From a virus: 30,541 nt of DNA. Both the position numbers and the translations under genes were made by a program. The notes below the pieces were generated by a model, which saw nothing but the letters and a program-made list of their open reading frames with translations, made no database searches and was not told where the DNA came from. This document shows, piece by piece, positions 5,923 through 12,955 of this stretch. Every line of letters starts with the position of its first letter. Position 1 is the stretch's first letter. The stretch lies in the IMG/VR virus record IMGVR_UViG_3300046507_000231, positions 1 through 30,541 of that record; one strand, 5' to 3'.

Positions 5923-6234
5923 TTAAGCGGAGACGCCGAGAATGGTGCGAGTGCCGACTTGGACGACGATTGTGCGGCTGTCGGTGCGAAGGTTGGTTGT
6001 GACGGTAACGGTGACGTTGTACGTCTTGCCGCTCGTGCCGCCGCCTAGCCAGAACGTGACAATGCCGCCGTTAGTGCTAGTCGTCTTCCCTGCCGGGTTG
6101 ACGTCGATGCCGACATCAGCGGTGACATTGGCCGAACTGATGGTTTCGCCGGCCGCAAGCCATGCGGTCCAGTCCATCACGTAGTCGAGGATCGCTGCCG
6201 GCGCTTTGGGCGGAAGCGGAACAAGAAAAGCCAT
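5923..6234 (-). CDS. Fibre-tail adaptor protein (Gp77-like)
   Basis: The 103-residue all-beta product has the layout of phage fibre-tail adaptor proteins: 'DYVMDWTAWLAAGETISSANVT', then an Ig-like strand series with VTFWLGGGTSGKTYNVTVTVTT and RTIVVQV. These small proteins join side fibres or receptor-binding parts to the tail or neck. AGGGAA lies upstream of the ATG. It sits directly after the 512-residue repeat protein in transcription order, which suggests that protein is part of the same appendage. Family assignment is from remembered pattern. Confidence 0.7.
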   Translation of the reverse strand: MAFLVPLPPKAPAAILDYVMDWTAWLAAGETISSANVTADVGIDVNPAGKTTSTNGGIVTFWLGGGTSGKTYNVTVTVTTNLRTDSRTIVVQVGTRTILGVSA

Positions 6235-6242
6235 GTGGTTCC

Positions 6243-7781
6243 CTATGTTGTGACAGCGATGCGCCGCGATTCAGCGGCAACGAGGAAGCGCCGCGACTCT
6301 GATGCGACATAGACTCGGCGAGATTCACCCTGAACATCGACGCGCCGCTGCTCTGCATCGACAGACACACATCGCGATTCGGGATTGATCGGGAAGCGGA
6401 TAGAGTTCGATGCAGTTGCGATGACGACTACTGCCGAAAACGCGCCAGCGACACCGTCTAGCGACGCGGACAGCGTTGCCGATACGCTCGGACCGGTCTG
6501 AACCTGAGCCGAAAACGAACCGGATAGCCCGGTCAGCAAGCCAGCAAACGACGAGCTCGTGCGCTCTGATGCTAGGACCGCACCTGACACGCCAACCAGC
6601 GCACCAGCCATGGACCCCGGCAGGCTGATGGACGCCGAGAACGATCCGGCAACACCGGCCATCGCGCCGAATAGCTCGGCGCCGGCGCCATCGATCGCAT
6701 GAGCCGCGAAACTCCCAGACGCGCCAGAAAGAACGCCAGATAGCGAGCCGCCGATCGATTCGGAAGCGGCAGCCGATCCACCCACGCCAGCAAGCGCACC
6801 GCTCATTGCGCCGGGCATGGATTCGGCCCCTTGCAATGCGCCGCTGACGCCGGCCAGTGCGCCGGATATGGTCGATGACACGGCTTCAGATGCCGACATC
6901 GAGCCAGTAACGCCGACAAACGCGCCTGAAATGGACGCGCCGACCGTCTGCGCCGCAGATGCCGAGCCTGTCACGCCCGAAAGAGACGCAGAAATAGCCG
7001 CAGGCAACGTTTCAGCGCCAGAGATCGCCCCACCAATGCCGACAAGCGCGCCCGCAAACGACGCCTGCATGCTCTGCGAGCCCGACAGCGAACCAGTCAC
7101 GCCAGCCAACGCCCCGGCAGCAGCACCGGATATGGTTTCAGCCGCAGAAGCCACGCCAGAGACGCCAGACAACGCGCCTGAGATCGTGCCCGTATTGCTT
7201 GACGCTGACGCCAGATACTTGACCGCGTGCAGCATCACGTTGAACGACGAGCCAGAGTTCGTCGTTATCGTCGCCTTGATCGTCAGCGTCTGAGATGCCG
7301 AATTGGCCGCCCACGTGATCGTCGTCGAATAGAACTTCTGATTGCCGGCTCCGGTCGTGCCCGGCGCGACTGTGTACGCGGTCGCACTGCCGTCAGATAG
7401 CGTCGCGGTGAGCGTACAGGCGCTTGAATATGCCGCCCAATAGATAGTTGCCGTTCGGCTCGTCGTGTCGGCAGGCAGAACGATCTGATAGCCCTGCCCG
7501 GTCGCTGTCGTATTGTCGACGTAGATGCCGCCTGCGAGCGCCGTTGCCGATGCCGTTGGCGTGCCGTCCGTCCACGTCATCTTCGGACCGTCTGTGTAGC
7601 CCGTCCATGTAACGCCTGAGCCAATCAGCGTCGGCAATCCGATGGTCGAGCCGCCGCCATTCTTGCGGTTGACGGCCGTCGCAGACTGCGGAAATTGAAT
7701 CCAGTCCGTTTGCGCCGGTGAAGAGAGGTTGAATGTCTCAGTGCCGGCTAAGACTGTGTTGGAGCCGGTGAGAGTGCCCAC
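6243..7781 (-). CDS. Repeat-rich structural protein with 21- and 9-residue repeats
   Basis: The 512-residue product starts at GTG 7781, with AAGGGTG upstream. Three regions are visible. Residues 1-195 form a Thr/Ser-rich beta domain resembling phage appendage or carbohydrate-binding folds. Residues about 198-450 are roughly twelve copies of a 21-residue unit, consensus S-G-A-L-A-G-V-x-G-S-x-S-A-A-E-x. Residues 468-512 are five 9-residue units, E-S-R-R-x-x-V-x-x. There are no cysteines in the repeats. Between a structural protein and a fibre adaptor, a fibre or virion-decoration role is likely. The repeats probably build an elongated solenoid or shaft, but the fold is inferred and I know no named family for the whole protein. 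Confidence 0.7.
   Translation of the reverse strand: MGTLTGSNTVLAGTETFNLSSPAQTDWIQFPQSATAVNRKNGGGSTIGLPTLIGSGVTWTGYTDGPKMTWTDGTPTASATALAGGIYVDNTTATGQGYQIVLPADTTSRTATIYWAAYSSACTLTATLSDGSATAYTVAPGTTGAGNQKFYSTTITWAANSASQTLTIKATITTNSGSSFNVMLHAVKYLASASSNTGTISGALSGVSGVASAAETISGAAAGALAGVTGSLSGSQSMQASFAGALVGIGGAISGAETLPAAISASLSGVTGSASAAQTVGASISGAFVGVTGSMSASEAVSSTISGALAGVSGALQGAESMPGAMSGALAGVGGSAAASESIGGSLSGVLSGASGSFAAHAIDGAGAELFGAMAGVAGSFSASISLPGSMAGALVGVSGAVLASERTSSSFAGLLTGLSGSFSAQVQTGPSVSATLSASLDGVAGAFSAVVVIATASNSIRFPINPESRCVSVDAEQRRVDVQGESRRVYVASESRRFLVAAESRRIAVTT
6246..6380 (-). repeat. Coding array of five 27-bp repeats
   Basis: These bases encode five tandem 9-residue units at the C-terminus of the 512-residue protein: ESRCVSVDA, EQRRVDVQG, ESRRVYVAS, ESRRFLVAA and ESRRIAVTT. 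Alternating charged turn (ESRR) and hydrophobic strand (VxV) suggest stacked beta strands. Confidence 0.75.
6432..7190 (-). repeat. Coding array of about twelve 63-bp repeats
   Basis: This is the DNA encoding the 21-residue units of the 512-residue protein. The protein period is regular except for one copy lengthened by two residues (around residues 362-366) and looser ends. Nucleotide identity between copies is only moderate, so the array is diverged and under protein-level constraint rather than freshly duplicated. Confidence 0.65.
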
Positions 7782-7790
7782 GCTTCACCC

Positions 7791-8183
7791 TTATGCGTTA
7801 CCTTCCGTGAGACTGCCTGAGCTGATGGTGACGGTCGCGCTCGAGACGATCGAGGTCGTTGCCATCTGAACCTCACCAGCGCCGCCCGTCGTGCTGACGT
7901 CCATGTCGAGGATGAACGTTCCGCCCGACGTCGTGAGCCGCGCCCATGTCGCCGTGCCGGTGTTCGACGCCGTTGCGTTGCCGATCGCGCCGAACGTCAG
8001 CACGCCACTCGCCACTGTGCCGAGCGTTGCAGCGCAGGTATGCGCAGAAAGCGCAGTCGTCGCAGTGCCGCCCGTTGCCGGCCGCGTGCCGCTGTACAGC
8101 GTGAGAACCGCGCTCGCGCCGGCCGCAGTCACGATTGCGGAGAGACGGGAATTGCGCACGGTCGAGGAAAGGCCGATCGTCAT
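7791..8183 (-). CDS. Phage structural protein, 130 aa, Ser/Thr/Ala-rich beta protein
   Basis: The ATG at 8183 has GGAGC five bases upstream, following an intrinsic terminator; the longer open frame upstream is out of character and is discarded. The product has the recurrent phage pattern 'LSAIVTAAGASAVLTLYSGTRPATGG' followed by beta-rich Ser/Thr/Gly sequence. Proteins of this kind occur near fibre-adaptor genes in many phages. A virion or appendage role is inferred from context; biochemical function is unknown. Confidence 0.65.
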   Translation of the reverse strand: MTIGLSSTVRNSRLSAIVTAAGASAVLTLYSGTRPATGGTATTALSAHTCAATLGTVASGVLTFGAIGNATASNTGTATWARLTTSGGTFILDMDVSTTGGAGEVQMATTSIVSSATVTISSGSLTEGNA

Positions 8184-8199
8184 AGATGCTCCAGAAACG

Positions 8200-8221
8200 A
8201 AAAAGCCCGCACGAGGCGGGC
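8200..8221 (-). terminator. Intrinsic terminator between holin candidate and 130-aa structural gene
   Basis: On the minus strand GCCCGC, loop CTCGT and GCGGGC are followed by TTTTT. The T-tract runs via CGTTTCT into GGAGCATCT and the ATG at 8183, so the hairpin lies inside the leader of the downstream gene. Confidence 0.75.
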
Positions 8222-8244
8222 GATTGACTGCGATGAGAGGCGGA

Positions 8245-8454
8245 TTACTGAGCGGCGGCTTTCGATTCGGCGCGAGCAAGCACGTAGTTGTATGCGGCGT
8301 GGGCGGCGGAACCAACGAGCCCAGTCACCAGCACTGCGACGCTTTCCGGCACTGGCGCATGGAAAATCGCGCTCAACGCCCAACTAACGGCCGGCTCTAG
8401 CGTTGCAGCGCTGACGGCGATCCCGCCCGTAGGCAGGCTCGAGAGTTTATTCAT
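8245..8454 (-). CDS. Holin candidate, 69 aa
   Basis: The ATG at 8454 has AGGTG five bases upstream. The short product has two hydrophobic segments (about residues 10-32, GGIAVSAATLEPAVSWALSAIF, and about 36-61, VPESVAVLVTGLVGSAAHAAY) joined by a short turn, and a charged C-terminal tail (RAESKAAAQ). Size, two membrane segments and position beside endolysin fit a class II-type holin, which forms inner-membrane holes to release the endolysin. No sequence-specific holin motif exists, so this is topology plus context. Confidence 0.55.
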   Translation of the reverse strand: MNKLSSLPTGGIAVSAATLEPAVSWALSAIFHAPVPESVAVLVTGLVGSAAHAAYNYVLARAESKAAAQ

Positions 8455-8462
8455 GGATGCAC

Positions 8463-8942
8463 CTACAGATGGTCGTGATGGATGACGTCGGCAGGCGTGA
8501 ACTGCGTGCCGTCTTTGAGGTAGCGCTGCATGCGCCAGAGCGGGTATGGCAATGTGTGAATGCCAGTCCCCTTCCCTGTGTGATGCCGCTTGCAAAGCAG
8601 AAGACCCTGCGCCTGCATGTCGTCGACGAACGCATATGGGTCAGCCGGATTGAAGGTCGCCCAATCGAAGTTAGGGAAATCGGCCTTCACACGCTCCCAA
8701 TCGATCGCGCCTTCCGCGAATGACCGCTCGACACCGACGTGATGCGCTTCCAACGGTTCGCCGAGCTCGTCTTCCGTCTGATCGCAGATGAAGCAACGCG
8801 GCGGGCTTTGAGATGCCATCAGCGCCTTCTTCGATCGACGGAAAAGAGGCGTCGTTACGCGCGGCGCGTGGCCTGGCGTGATGACATCGACCGTCAACGT
8901 CTCGCGCAGCTCGTGCGCTTCGGTTACGTTTTGCGTGGACAT
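8463..8942 (-). CDS. HNH-type zinc-binding protein / endonuclease candidate, 159 aa
   Basis: Metal-ligand motifs are clear: C50-F-I-C53, H67-H68 (LEAHHV) and C117-K-R-H120-H121 (LLCKRHH). This is an HNH-like arrangement with structural zinc, followed by IHTLPYPLW. I recall phage proteins with the same N-terminal 'ELRxTLTxDVxTPGH' and zinc core, so I start at ATG 8942. That ATG directly follows the T-tract of a terminator and has no ribosome site; an internal ATG (8819) with GAAGG upstream is the alternative. HNH proteins cleave DNA and often act in packaging or as mobile endonucleases. Its place inside the lysis cassette is odd. Confidence 0.6.
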   Translation of the reverse strand: MSTQNVTEAHELRETLTVDVITPGHAPRVTTPLFRRSKKALMASQSPPRCFICDQTEDELGEPLEAHHVGVERSFAEGAIDWERVKADFPNFDWATFNPADPYAFVDDMQAQGLLLCKRHHTGKGTGIHTLPYPLWRMQRYLKDGTQFTPADVIHHDHL

Positions 8943-8966
8943 AAAAAAAGCCGCCCGAAGGCGGCC
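8943..8966 (-). terminator. Intrinsic terminator between endolysin and HNH gene
   Basis: On the minus strand GGCCGCC, loop TTC and GGGCGGC are followed by seven T residues, immediately followed by the ATG of the HNH-type gene. It follows the endolysin stop at 8986 by about 20 bases. Confidence 0.75.
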
Positions 8967-8985
8967 TGTGCTGATGCGGTTAATG

Positions 8986-9633
8986 TCAGATGCCGAGCGC
9001 GCGCTTAGAGGAGGCGAACCGGGCGTCGCGATCTGGCTTGCCGGCCATTGCGGGATTAATGCGTCGCGTGATCGTGTCGAACGATCCGGCGTCGGCGAGC
9101 GTGTTGCAGCCGTGCTCGACCCAGAACCAGCCGGCCACGAGCGCGGCAAGCGTCGGATCTGTGCGCACGCGGTCAGGATCGCCAGCAAGGTCTAGATGCA
9201 AGTCGCGCCCGCACTCGTCGAAATTGGCGTGGAAAGTAAGCTGAATGCAGCCTGACCCGCGGTACCGCCATCCATCACCGCTGCCGCTCTCGCCGTTGCC
9301 GTACTGGCTCGCATAAACGATGTTTGCGATGCGCTGCTGCCGCTCGAGCGGAACCACCTTCTCGCCATCCTGGCGGCCGAGCTTCGACGCCAGCGCAAAC
9401 GGCATCTTGCGCGGCCACGTCGCCATCAAGCCCGGCACCGAGTAGTTGAACGATTCGACGATCGACGACAGCCCCGCCGACTCGTGGCCTACCTGCGCGA
9501 AGAAGGCGGCGAGTCGTTGCGGCGTGTCGATGTGGAAGCGATCGCATGTGACTTGCAATGGAGCGACGAACTTTGCGGCGTTCGCGGCAGTTGCGCCGCA
9601 CGCAGCCTGGATGAGTGCGGGCGTGAGTGTCAT
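8986..9633 (-). CDS. GH19 endolysin (chitinase-like lysozyme)
   Basis: The 215-residue product is a glycoside hydrolase family 19 endolysin. It has the family's FFAQVGHES segment with catalytic Glu51, a second acidic residue Glu60 in VESFNYS, then GDGWRYRGSGCIQLT, the substrate-cleft signature. It would cleave the glycan strands of peptidoglycan at lysis. There is no signal peptide, so release depends on a holin. Lysis partners are the membrane-anchored 87-residue protein just upstream (overlapping by four bases) and the holin candidate downstream beyond the HNH gene. Length is normal for single-domain GH19 phage lysins. Confidence 0.9.
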   Translation of the reverse strand: MTLTPALIQAACGATAANAAKFVAPLQVTCDRFHIDTPQRLAAFFAQVGHESAGLSSIVESFNYSVPGLMATWPRKMPFALASKLGRQDGEKVVPLERQQRIANIVYASQYGNGESGSGDGWRYRGSGCIQLTFHANFDECGRDLHLDLAGDPDRVRTDPTLAALVAGWFWVEHGCNTLADAGSFDTITRRINPAMAGKPDRDARFASSKRALGI

Positions 9634-9893
9634 TTATCGGCCTTGCCGTCGAGTTTGTCTTCGATTCGATCCAGCTTGGCAAACACAGCTTTGAACGTCT
9701 CAGTCAAGCCCTGCAGCGCCTTCTCGAAGTTGTTCGCCGTTACGTAGGTCTCGGCGCAATGAAGCTTGAAGTCGGCCAACGCCCTTTCGTTGGCGTCTGC
9801 TTTCGCGTGAATGCTGCGAAAGAGCCACCAGAGAACGGCAGCCGCCGCGGCCGCAGCCGCAAGCAGCCAGCCGTTGAGAATGTCGAGGTTCAT
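9630..9893 (-). CDS. Single-pass membrane protein with coiled coil, lysis-associated
   Basis: The 87-residue product has one strong hydrophobic helix (about residues 8-28, an alanine run ending LWWLF) and then a long charged amphipathic helix that could form a coiled coil ending in KLDRIEDKLDGKADK. Organisation resembles XhlA-type or holin-accessory proteins and is encoded directly before the endolysin. GGAGC five bases upstream supports the ATG at 9893. It may act as holin, antiholin or a membrane anchor for lysis; sequence alone does not decide. Confidence 0.6.
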   Translation of the reverse strand: MNLDILNGWLLAAAAAAAAVLWWLFRSIHAKADANERALADFKLHCAETYVTANNFEKALQGLTETFKAVFAKLDRIEDKLDGKADK

Positions 9894-9910
9894 GACGCTC
9901 CAAAAAATGT

Positions 9911-9939
9911 TTGCATAAACGAATCTAATAAAGTATCGT
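9911..9939 (+). promoter_or_regulatory. Putative promoter of the moron island
   Basis: TTGCAT (9911-9916) and TATCGT (9934-9939) are separated by 17 bases in an AT-rich gap, 36 bases upstream of the lipoprotein ATG at 9976. It faces away from the leftward late operon, as expected for a moron expressed from the prophage independently of lytic transcription. Confidence 0.45.
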
Positions 9940-9975
9940 TAATGCGTGGCACAAACAAACAACTAAGAGGAAGAA

Positions 9976-10899
9976 ATGAATACGATTAGCGTGTTAAGCG
10001 CCGTGGCCGGCGCTATTTTTGCCGTTTCGCTCAGCGGATGCGGTGGCGGAGATGCTGGCGATGCAACGAAAAGTGATGCCGCAATAGCAAAGCCGGTTGC
10101 GCCGGTAGCAGTGATTCCGGTTGAGCCAGCATCGGAGACAGCGACAGCCGCGCCGATCGATGCACCCGCGCCAGTTGCGGCATCGGAACCGGCTGGAACG
10201 TCAGAACCGGCAGCGTCCGAACCGGTGACGGCATTAGCACCAGTAACGACTGCGCCACTATTGCCAGCATCAACGCCAGTCATCAGTATCGACGTCTACG
10301 GTGACGACGCATCAATGAGCTACCGCGCGTCACCGAACTACGGGCCACCGACCTTCGTCAAGACGTCGGCCGAATATCTGCAAGAAGCCCTTCAGAAGAA
10401 GTTCAACGATACGGGAATCACAGTGGCGAACCATGCAACAGGCGGAACGTCAGCCAGCCTTATGAACCTGCTAGATGGCATGGACGGCGGCGGATCTCCG
10501 TTCGCGAAGCGGCTTGCGGCGACGAATTCGTCGATCGTCATCATTAGCTACGCGCTGAATGAGATCTACGGAGGCGAGACAATCTCGGATTTCTCGGGAT
10601 ACCTCGCGCAAGCGATTCAGGTTGTGCGCGACGCCGGAAGAACGCCAGTGCTCGAAGAACCGGGGCCGACGTGCGACGGCGAGCACCCTAGGATGGCACA
10701 ATACGTTGATGCCATCGACGCAATTGGTAAGACGTACAGCGTCCCCGTCATCGCTCAATATAAGCAGATTATCGCAATCTCGGACTGGAAGTCGCACATG
10801 GATGCAACGTGCGAATTGCCAGATTATGAGATCAATGCCATCAAGGCAAAGAATGAACTTGAGATCGTCGCGGCGCTATTGACGGGCGCAGCTCGGTAA
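9976..10899 (+). CDS. SGNH/GDSL-hydrolase-like lipoprotein, probably degenerate active site
   Basis: The 307-residue product begins with a lipoprotein signal (lipobox LSGC, Cys22), then about 80 residues of Ala/Pro/Glu/Ser-rich linker, then a domain from about residue 105 with the SGNH layout. Block I is ISIDVYGDDASM, block II NHATGGTSAS with the oxyanion glycine, and block III YALNEI with the asparagine. Where GDS is expected the serine is aspartate, and the C-terminal Asp-x-x-His block is not evident. SGNH enzymes deacylate esters, often on glycans. This copy may be a non-catalytic surface lipoprotein. GAGGAAG precedes the ATG. It lies head-to-tail with the methyltransferase on the strand opposite the late genes. 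Confidence 0.7.
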   Translation: MNTISVLSAVAGAIFAVSLSGCGGGDAGDATKSDAAIAKPVAPVAVIPVEPASETATAAPIDAPAPVAASEPAGTSEPAASEPVTALAPVTTAPLLPASTPVISIDVYGDDASMSYRASPNYGPPTFVKTSAEYLQEALQKKFNDTGITVANHATGGTSASLMNLLDGMDGGGSPFAKRLAATNSSIVIISYALNEIYGGETISDFSGYLAQAIQVVRDAGRTPVLEEPGPTCDGEHPRMAQYVDAIDAIGKTYSVPVIAQYKQIIAISDWKSHMDATCELPDYEINAIKAKNELEIVAALLTGAAR

Positions 10900-10961
10900 C
10901 AATCCGAATGCCTTCCGCCAACTCAGGTCGTAGCCTTCCCGCTCTCATCTGGCTGGCATTG

Positions 10962-10967
10962 TATGAT
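10962..10967 (+). promoter_or_regulatory. Possible -10 element upstream of the methyltransferase gene
   Basis: TATGAT at 10962-10967 lies in the 132-bp gap between the two moron genes. No good -35 is visible at the right distance, so this is weak. The long AT-richer leader suggests the methyltransferase has its own signals rather than strict co-transcription. Confidence 0.25.
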
Positions 10968-11031
10968 GTAGCGCAAATTCTGCTGAACAGCATCGAACGC
11001 AAAAGCCACAAAACTAGAAGTTGGAGAAAAT

Positions 11032-12387
11032 ATGCAATTTCACCTTGACCAGATCTCTGCCGCCTTTATCGCCGGCTGGTGCAAAAAAGATGAACAACCG
11101 GCTCGCTTGTCGTTGAAGGTGAATGGTAGTCTCGTAGCAGAGACCACTTCTGACCGCTATCGCAAGGATCTGCAGGACGCTGGACTTGGATCCGGGAAAC
11201 TTGCGTACGTATTCCTTCTGATGCGGCCAGGGCTCGCTAACGGAGATGCGATCGAGATAATAGATAAGGAAACCGGATCAATCCTTCACTCCCGAGTTTT
11301 CTCATCGACAAATTCAGATTCCATTGAAAAAGCATATGACTTGATCGACGAGATACCTAAATTCGAATCGCCATATTGGCGACCGGTTCTCATTGACGCG
11401 TCCGATGACAGAGTAAGTCTGCAAGGTGAGTTGTTTGTTCCGGAAGCCGTAACAGAAGAAGTTCGTTTCTACAGCAACGGGTCGCCCGTGAAAGTTCAAT
11501 CCAAGCCCGCTCGCTCGGAAAGTTCTGACCGGTATTGGTTTATGGAAGGGTCCGTCCAACAAGCTAGTTACATCACAGAGATCTCAGAAGAAAGACAGAT
11601 AGTTCATTCTGCAACTCACTCGCGCCCGTTCACAAATATGGATCTCGCTTTCGGCGTCATCCCCAGCAGACGCGACGTCGAGATGTTCAAGTTCGCAGGA
11701 GCAGATCGAGCAAGACGAGTAGCCGGCGGCGACGACACTTTCATGCGTTTCGCGTCTGGAGGCTTGACTACCGCTACTCAACTCCTGCGCGTCATTGAGG
11801 CAAGCACCAACCTCCCGGATTCGGCTTCGGTGCTTGACTGGGGCTGTGGCGCGGCGCGGGTCTTGCAGTTCTTGGCTGCTGAACGACCGAACTGGAGATT
11901 TCACGGCGCGGACATCGACGGGGTCAACATTTCATGGTGCCTAGAGAACATTCCTGATGAGGTGGCCAAGTTCAAAAAGATCCCTCTCATGCCCAAGATG
12001 GATTATCAAGATTCCGAATTCGATCTCGTCTACGGGCTTTCCGTAATAACGCACCTTGAAGAGCGGACCCGAAATGCATGGCTAGCGGAGTTGGGGCGCG
12101 TCACAAAACGTGGCGGCCTCTGCGTCCTAAGCTTCATGTCTCCATTCCACGTTCTGCAAAACGGTATCAACGAATGGTCTCTGCCGATCGTCGAGGAGAT
12201 CTCCCGCCGAGGGATTGCCGACCACCTCCCCGATCATGCGCTTGGTCAGGAACTGAGCTCGTACTACAAGGCTGCCTACAATACGCTCCAGAACCTTACA
12301 TCAGCGGTGTCCGAGTCATTCGACCTCGTATCGTTTCACCCACGTTCGCTCTTGTTCCAAGACGCCGTCGTGCTGCGCCGTCGTTAA
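11032..12387 (+). CDS. Class I SAM-dependent methyltransferase with glycan-associated N-terminal domain
   Basis: The 451-residue product has two parts. Residues 1-90 contain IAGWCKKDEQPARLSLKVNGS...DRYRKDLQDAGLGSG, a small beta domain I remember from bacterial glycosyltransferase and capsule-type proteins. The C-terminal half is a Rossmann methyltransferase: motif I VLDWGCGAA (267-275), an acidic strand end GADID (292-296) and motif IV FDLVYGLSVITHLEE (330-344). The substrate is unknown; surface polysaccharide is likely from the N-terminal domain and the neighbouring lipoprotein. GGAG lies upstream of the ATG. Base composition is visibly more AT-rich than the phage genes around it, indicating later acquisition. 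Lysogenic conversion is the inferred role. Confidence 0.75.
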   Translation: MQFHLDQISAAFIAGWCKKDEQPARLSLKVNGSLVAETTSDRYRKDLQDAGLGSGKLAYVFLLMRPGLANGDAIEIIDKETGSILHSRVFSSTNSDSIEKAYDLIDEIPKFESPYWRPVLIDASDDRVSLQGELFVPEAVTEEVRFYSNGSPVKVQSKPARSESSDRYWFMEGSVQQASYITEISEERQIVHSATHSRPFTNMDLAFGVIPSRRDVEMFKFAGADRARRVAGGDDTFMRFASGGLTTATQLLRVIEASTNLPDSASVLDWGCGAARVLQFLAAERPNWRFHGADIDGVNISWCLENIPDEVAKFKKIPLMPKMDYQDSEFDLVYGLSVITHLEERTRNAWLAELGRVTKRGGLCVLSFMSPFHVLQNGINEWSLPIVEEISRRGIADHLPDHALGQELSSYYKAAYNTLQNLTSAVSESFDLVSFHPRSLLFQDAVVLRRR

Positions 12388-12409
12388 ATCAACCTGTGAA
12401 CTTATCTGG

Positions 12410-12493
12410 TAGAATGCGCGGCGCTTCCAGAAAGCTGGTCCATTCAGCGATTTGAGCGCAAAAGCCCCGGACTTCAAAGGTCCGGGGCTTTTC
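12410..12493 (+). ncRNA. Candidate short transcript ending at the bidirectional terminator
   Basis: TGGTAGAAT (extended -10, TAGAAT at 12410-12415) follows the methyltransferase stop by about 20 bases, and a strong terminator ends near 12493. Transcription starting near 12422 would give an RNA of about 70 nt without an open frame. The -35 is poor. It may equally be only the methyltransferase mRNA 3' region. Confidence 0.2.
12460..12492. terminator. Bidirectional intrinsic terminator between convergent genes
   Basis: A perfect 13-bp stem (AAAAGCCCCGGAC with GTCCGGGGCTTTT) and a 7-base loop TTCAAAG has T-tracts on both strands. It ends the rightward methyltransferase transcript and the leftward late transcript after the fibre chaperone gene (stop at 12515). 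Confidence 0.9.
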
Positions 12494-12514
12494 TGTAAAG
12501 TATTTGCGGACGTT

Positions 12515-12943
12515 TCAAACGGGAACCGACGGCCACGGAGGATCCGCTTTGGTCAAGTCAACACGGTTGACGGCGACGCGATACTGTTTCCATCTCTGCA
12601 AGAGCGCCGTCTCCGCGTCAGTGGCTTCTCCAAGATCGACCGCGTCCTGCAAAGGAGCAATGGCGAGTGAGGCAGCAGATAACATGCCGTCACGTGACGC
12701 AGCGTTTGTCGCAAGGATTTCAGCGGGGCTCGGTTGATACGGCACCGGAGGGACGAACGAGATGCCGTCATAGATCCATAGCTGATCAGGCTGCGGAGAG
12801 ATACTTGTGACATCAACGAGGCAACTCACGAACTCCGGCGTAAAGCGGTCTCCAACCGGCACGTCTTCTCCGTGATCGTTCGTGAATGGCAGAATAACCT
12901 CTCTCACAATTCCATCAACTACATACGCATAGGTCTTGGACAT
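12515..12943 (-). CDS. Tail fibre assembly chaperone
   Basis: The ATG at 12943 has GGAG six bases upstream, which decides it over the in-frame ATG four codons earlier. The 142-residue product starts with a strand-rich domain ([18 protein letters not shown]) and ends with the fibre-chaperone pattern '[25 protein letters not shown]...PPWPSVP', shared with Mu/P2-type tail fibre assembly (Caudo_TAP-like) proteins. Such proteins help fold or trimerise the adjacent fibre and attach it to the tail. It directly follows the fibre gene (stop at 12956) and is the last gene of the late operon. Confidence 0.85.
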   Translation of the reverse strand: MSKTYAYVVDGIVREVILPFTNDHGEDVPVGDRFTPEFVSCLVDVTSISPQPDQLWIYDGISFVPPVPYQPSPAEILATNAASRDGMLSAASLAIAPLQDAVDLGEATDAETALLQRWKQYRVAVNRVDLTKADPPWPSVPV

Positions 12944-12955
12944 GCGCGACTCCAA

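Noticed and set aside
6817-7293. A 158-codon plus-strand frame opposite the repeat-rich 512-residue protein
   Set aside because: Its apparent repeats are the mirror of the real 63-bp repeats on the other strand; no ribosome site or known fold.
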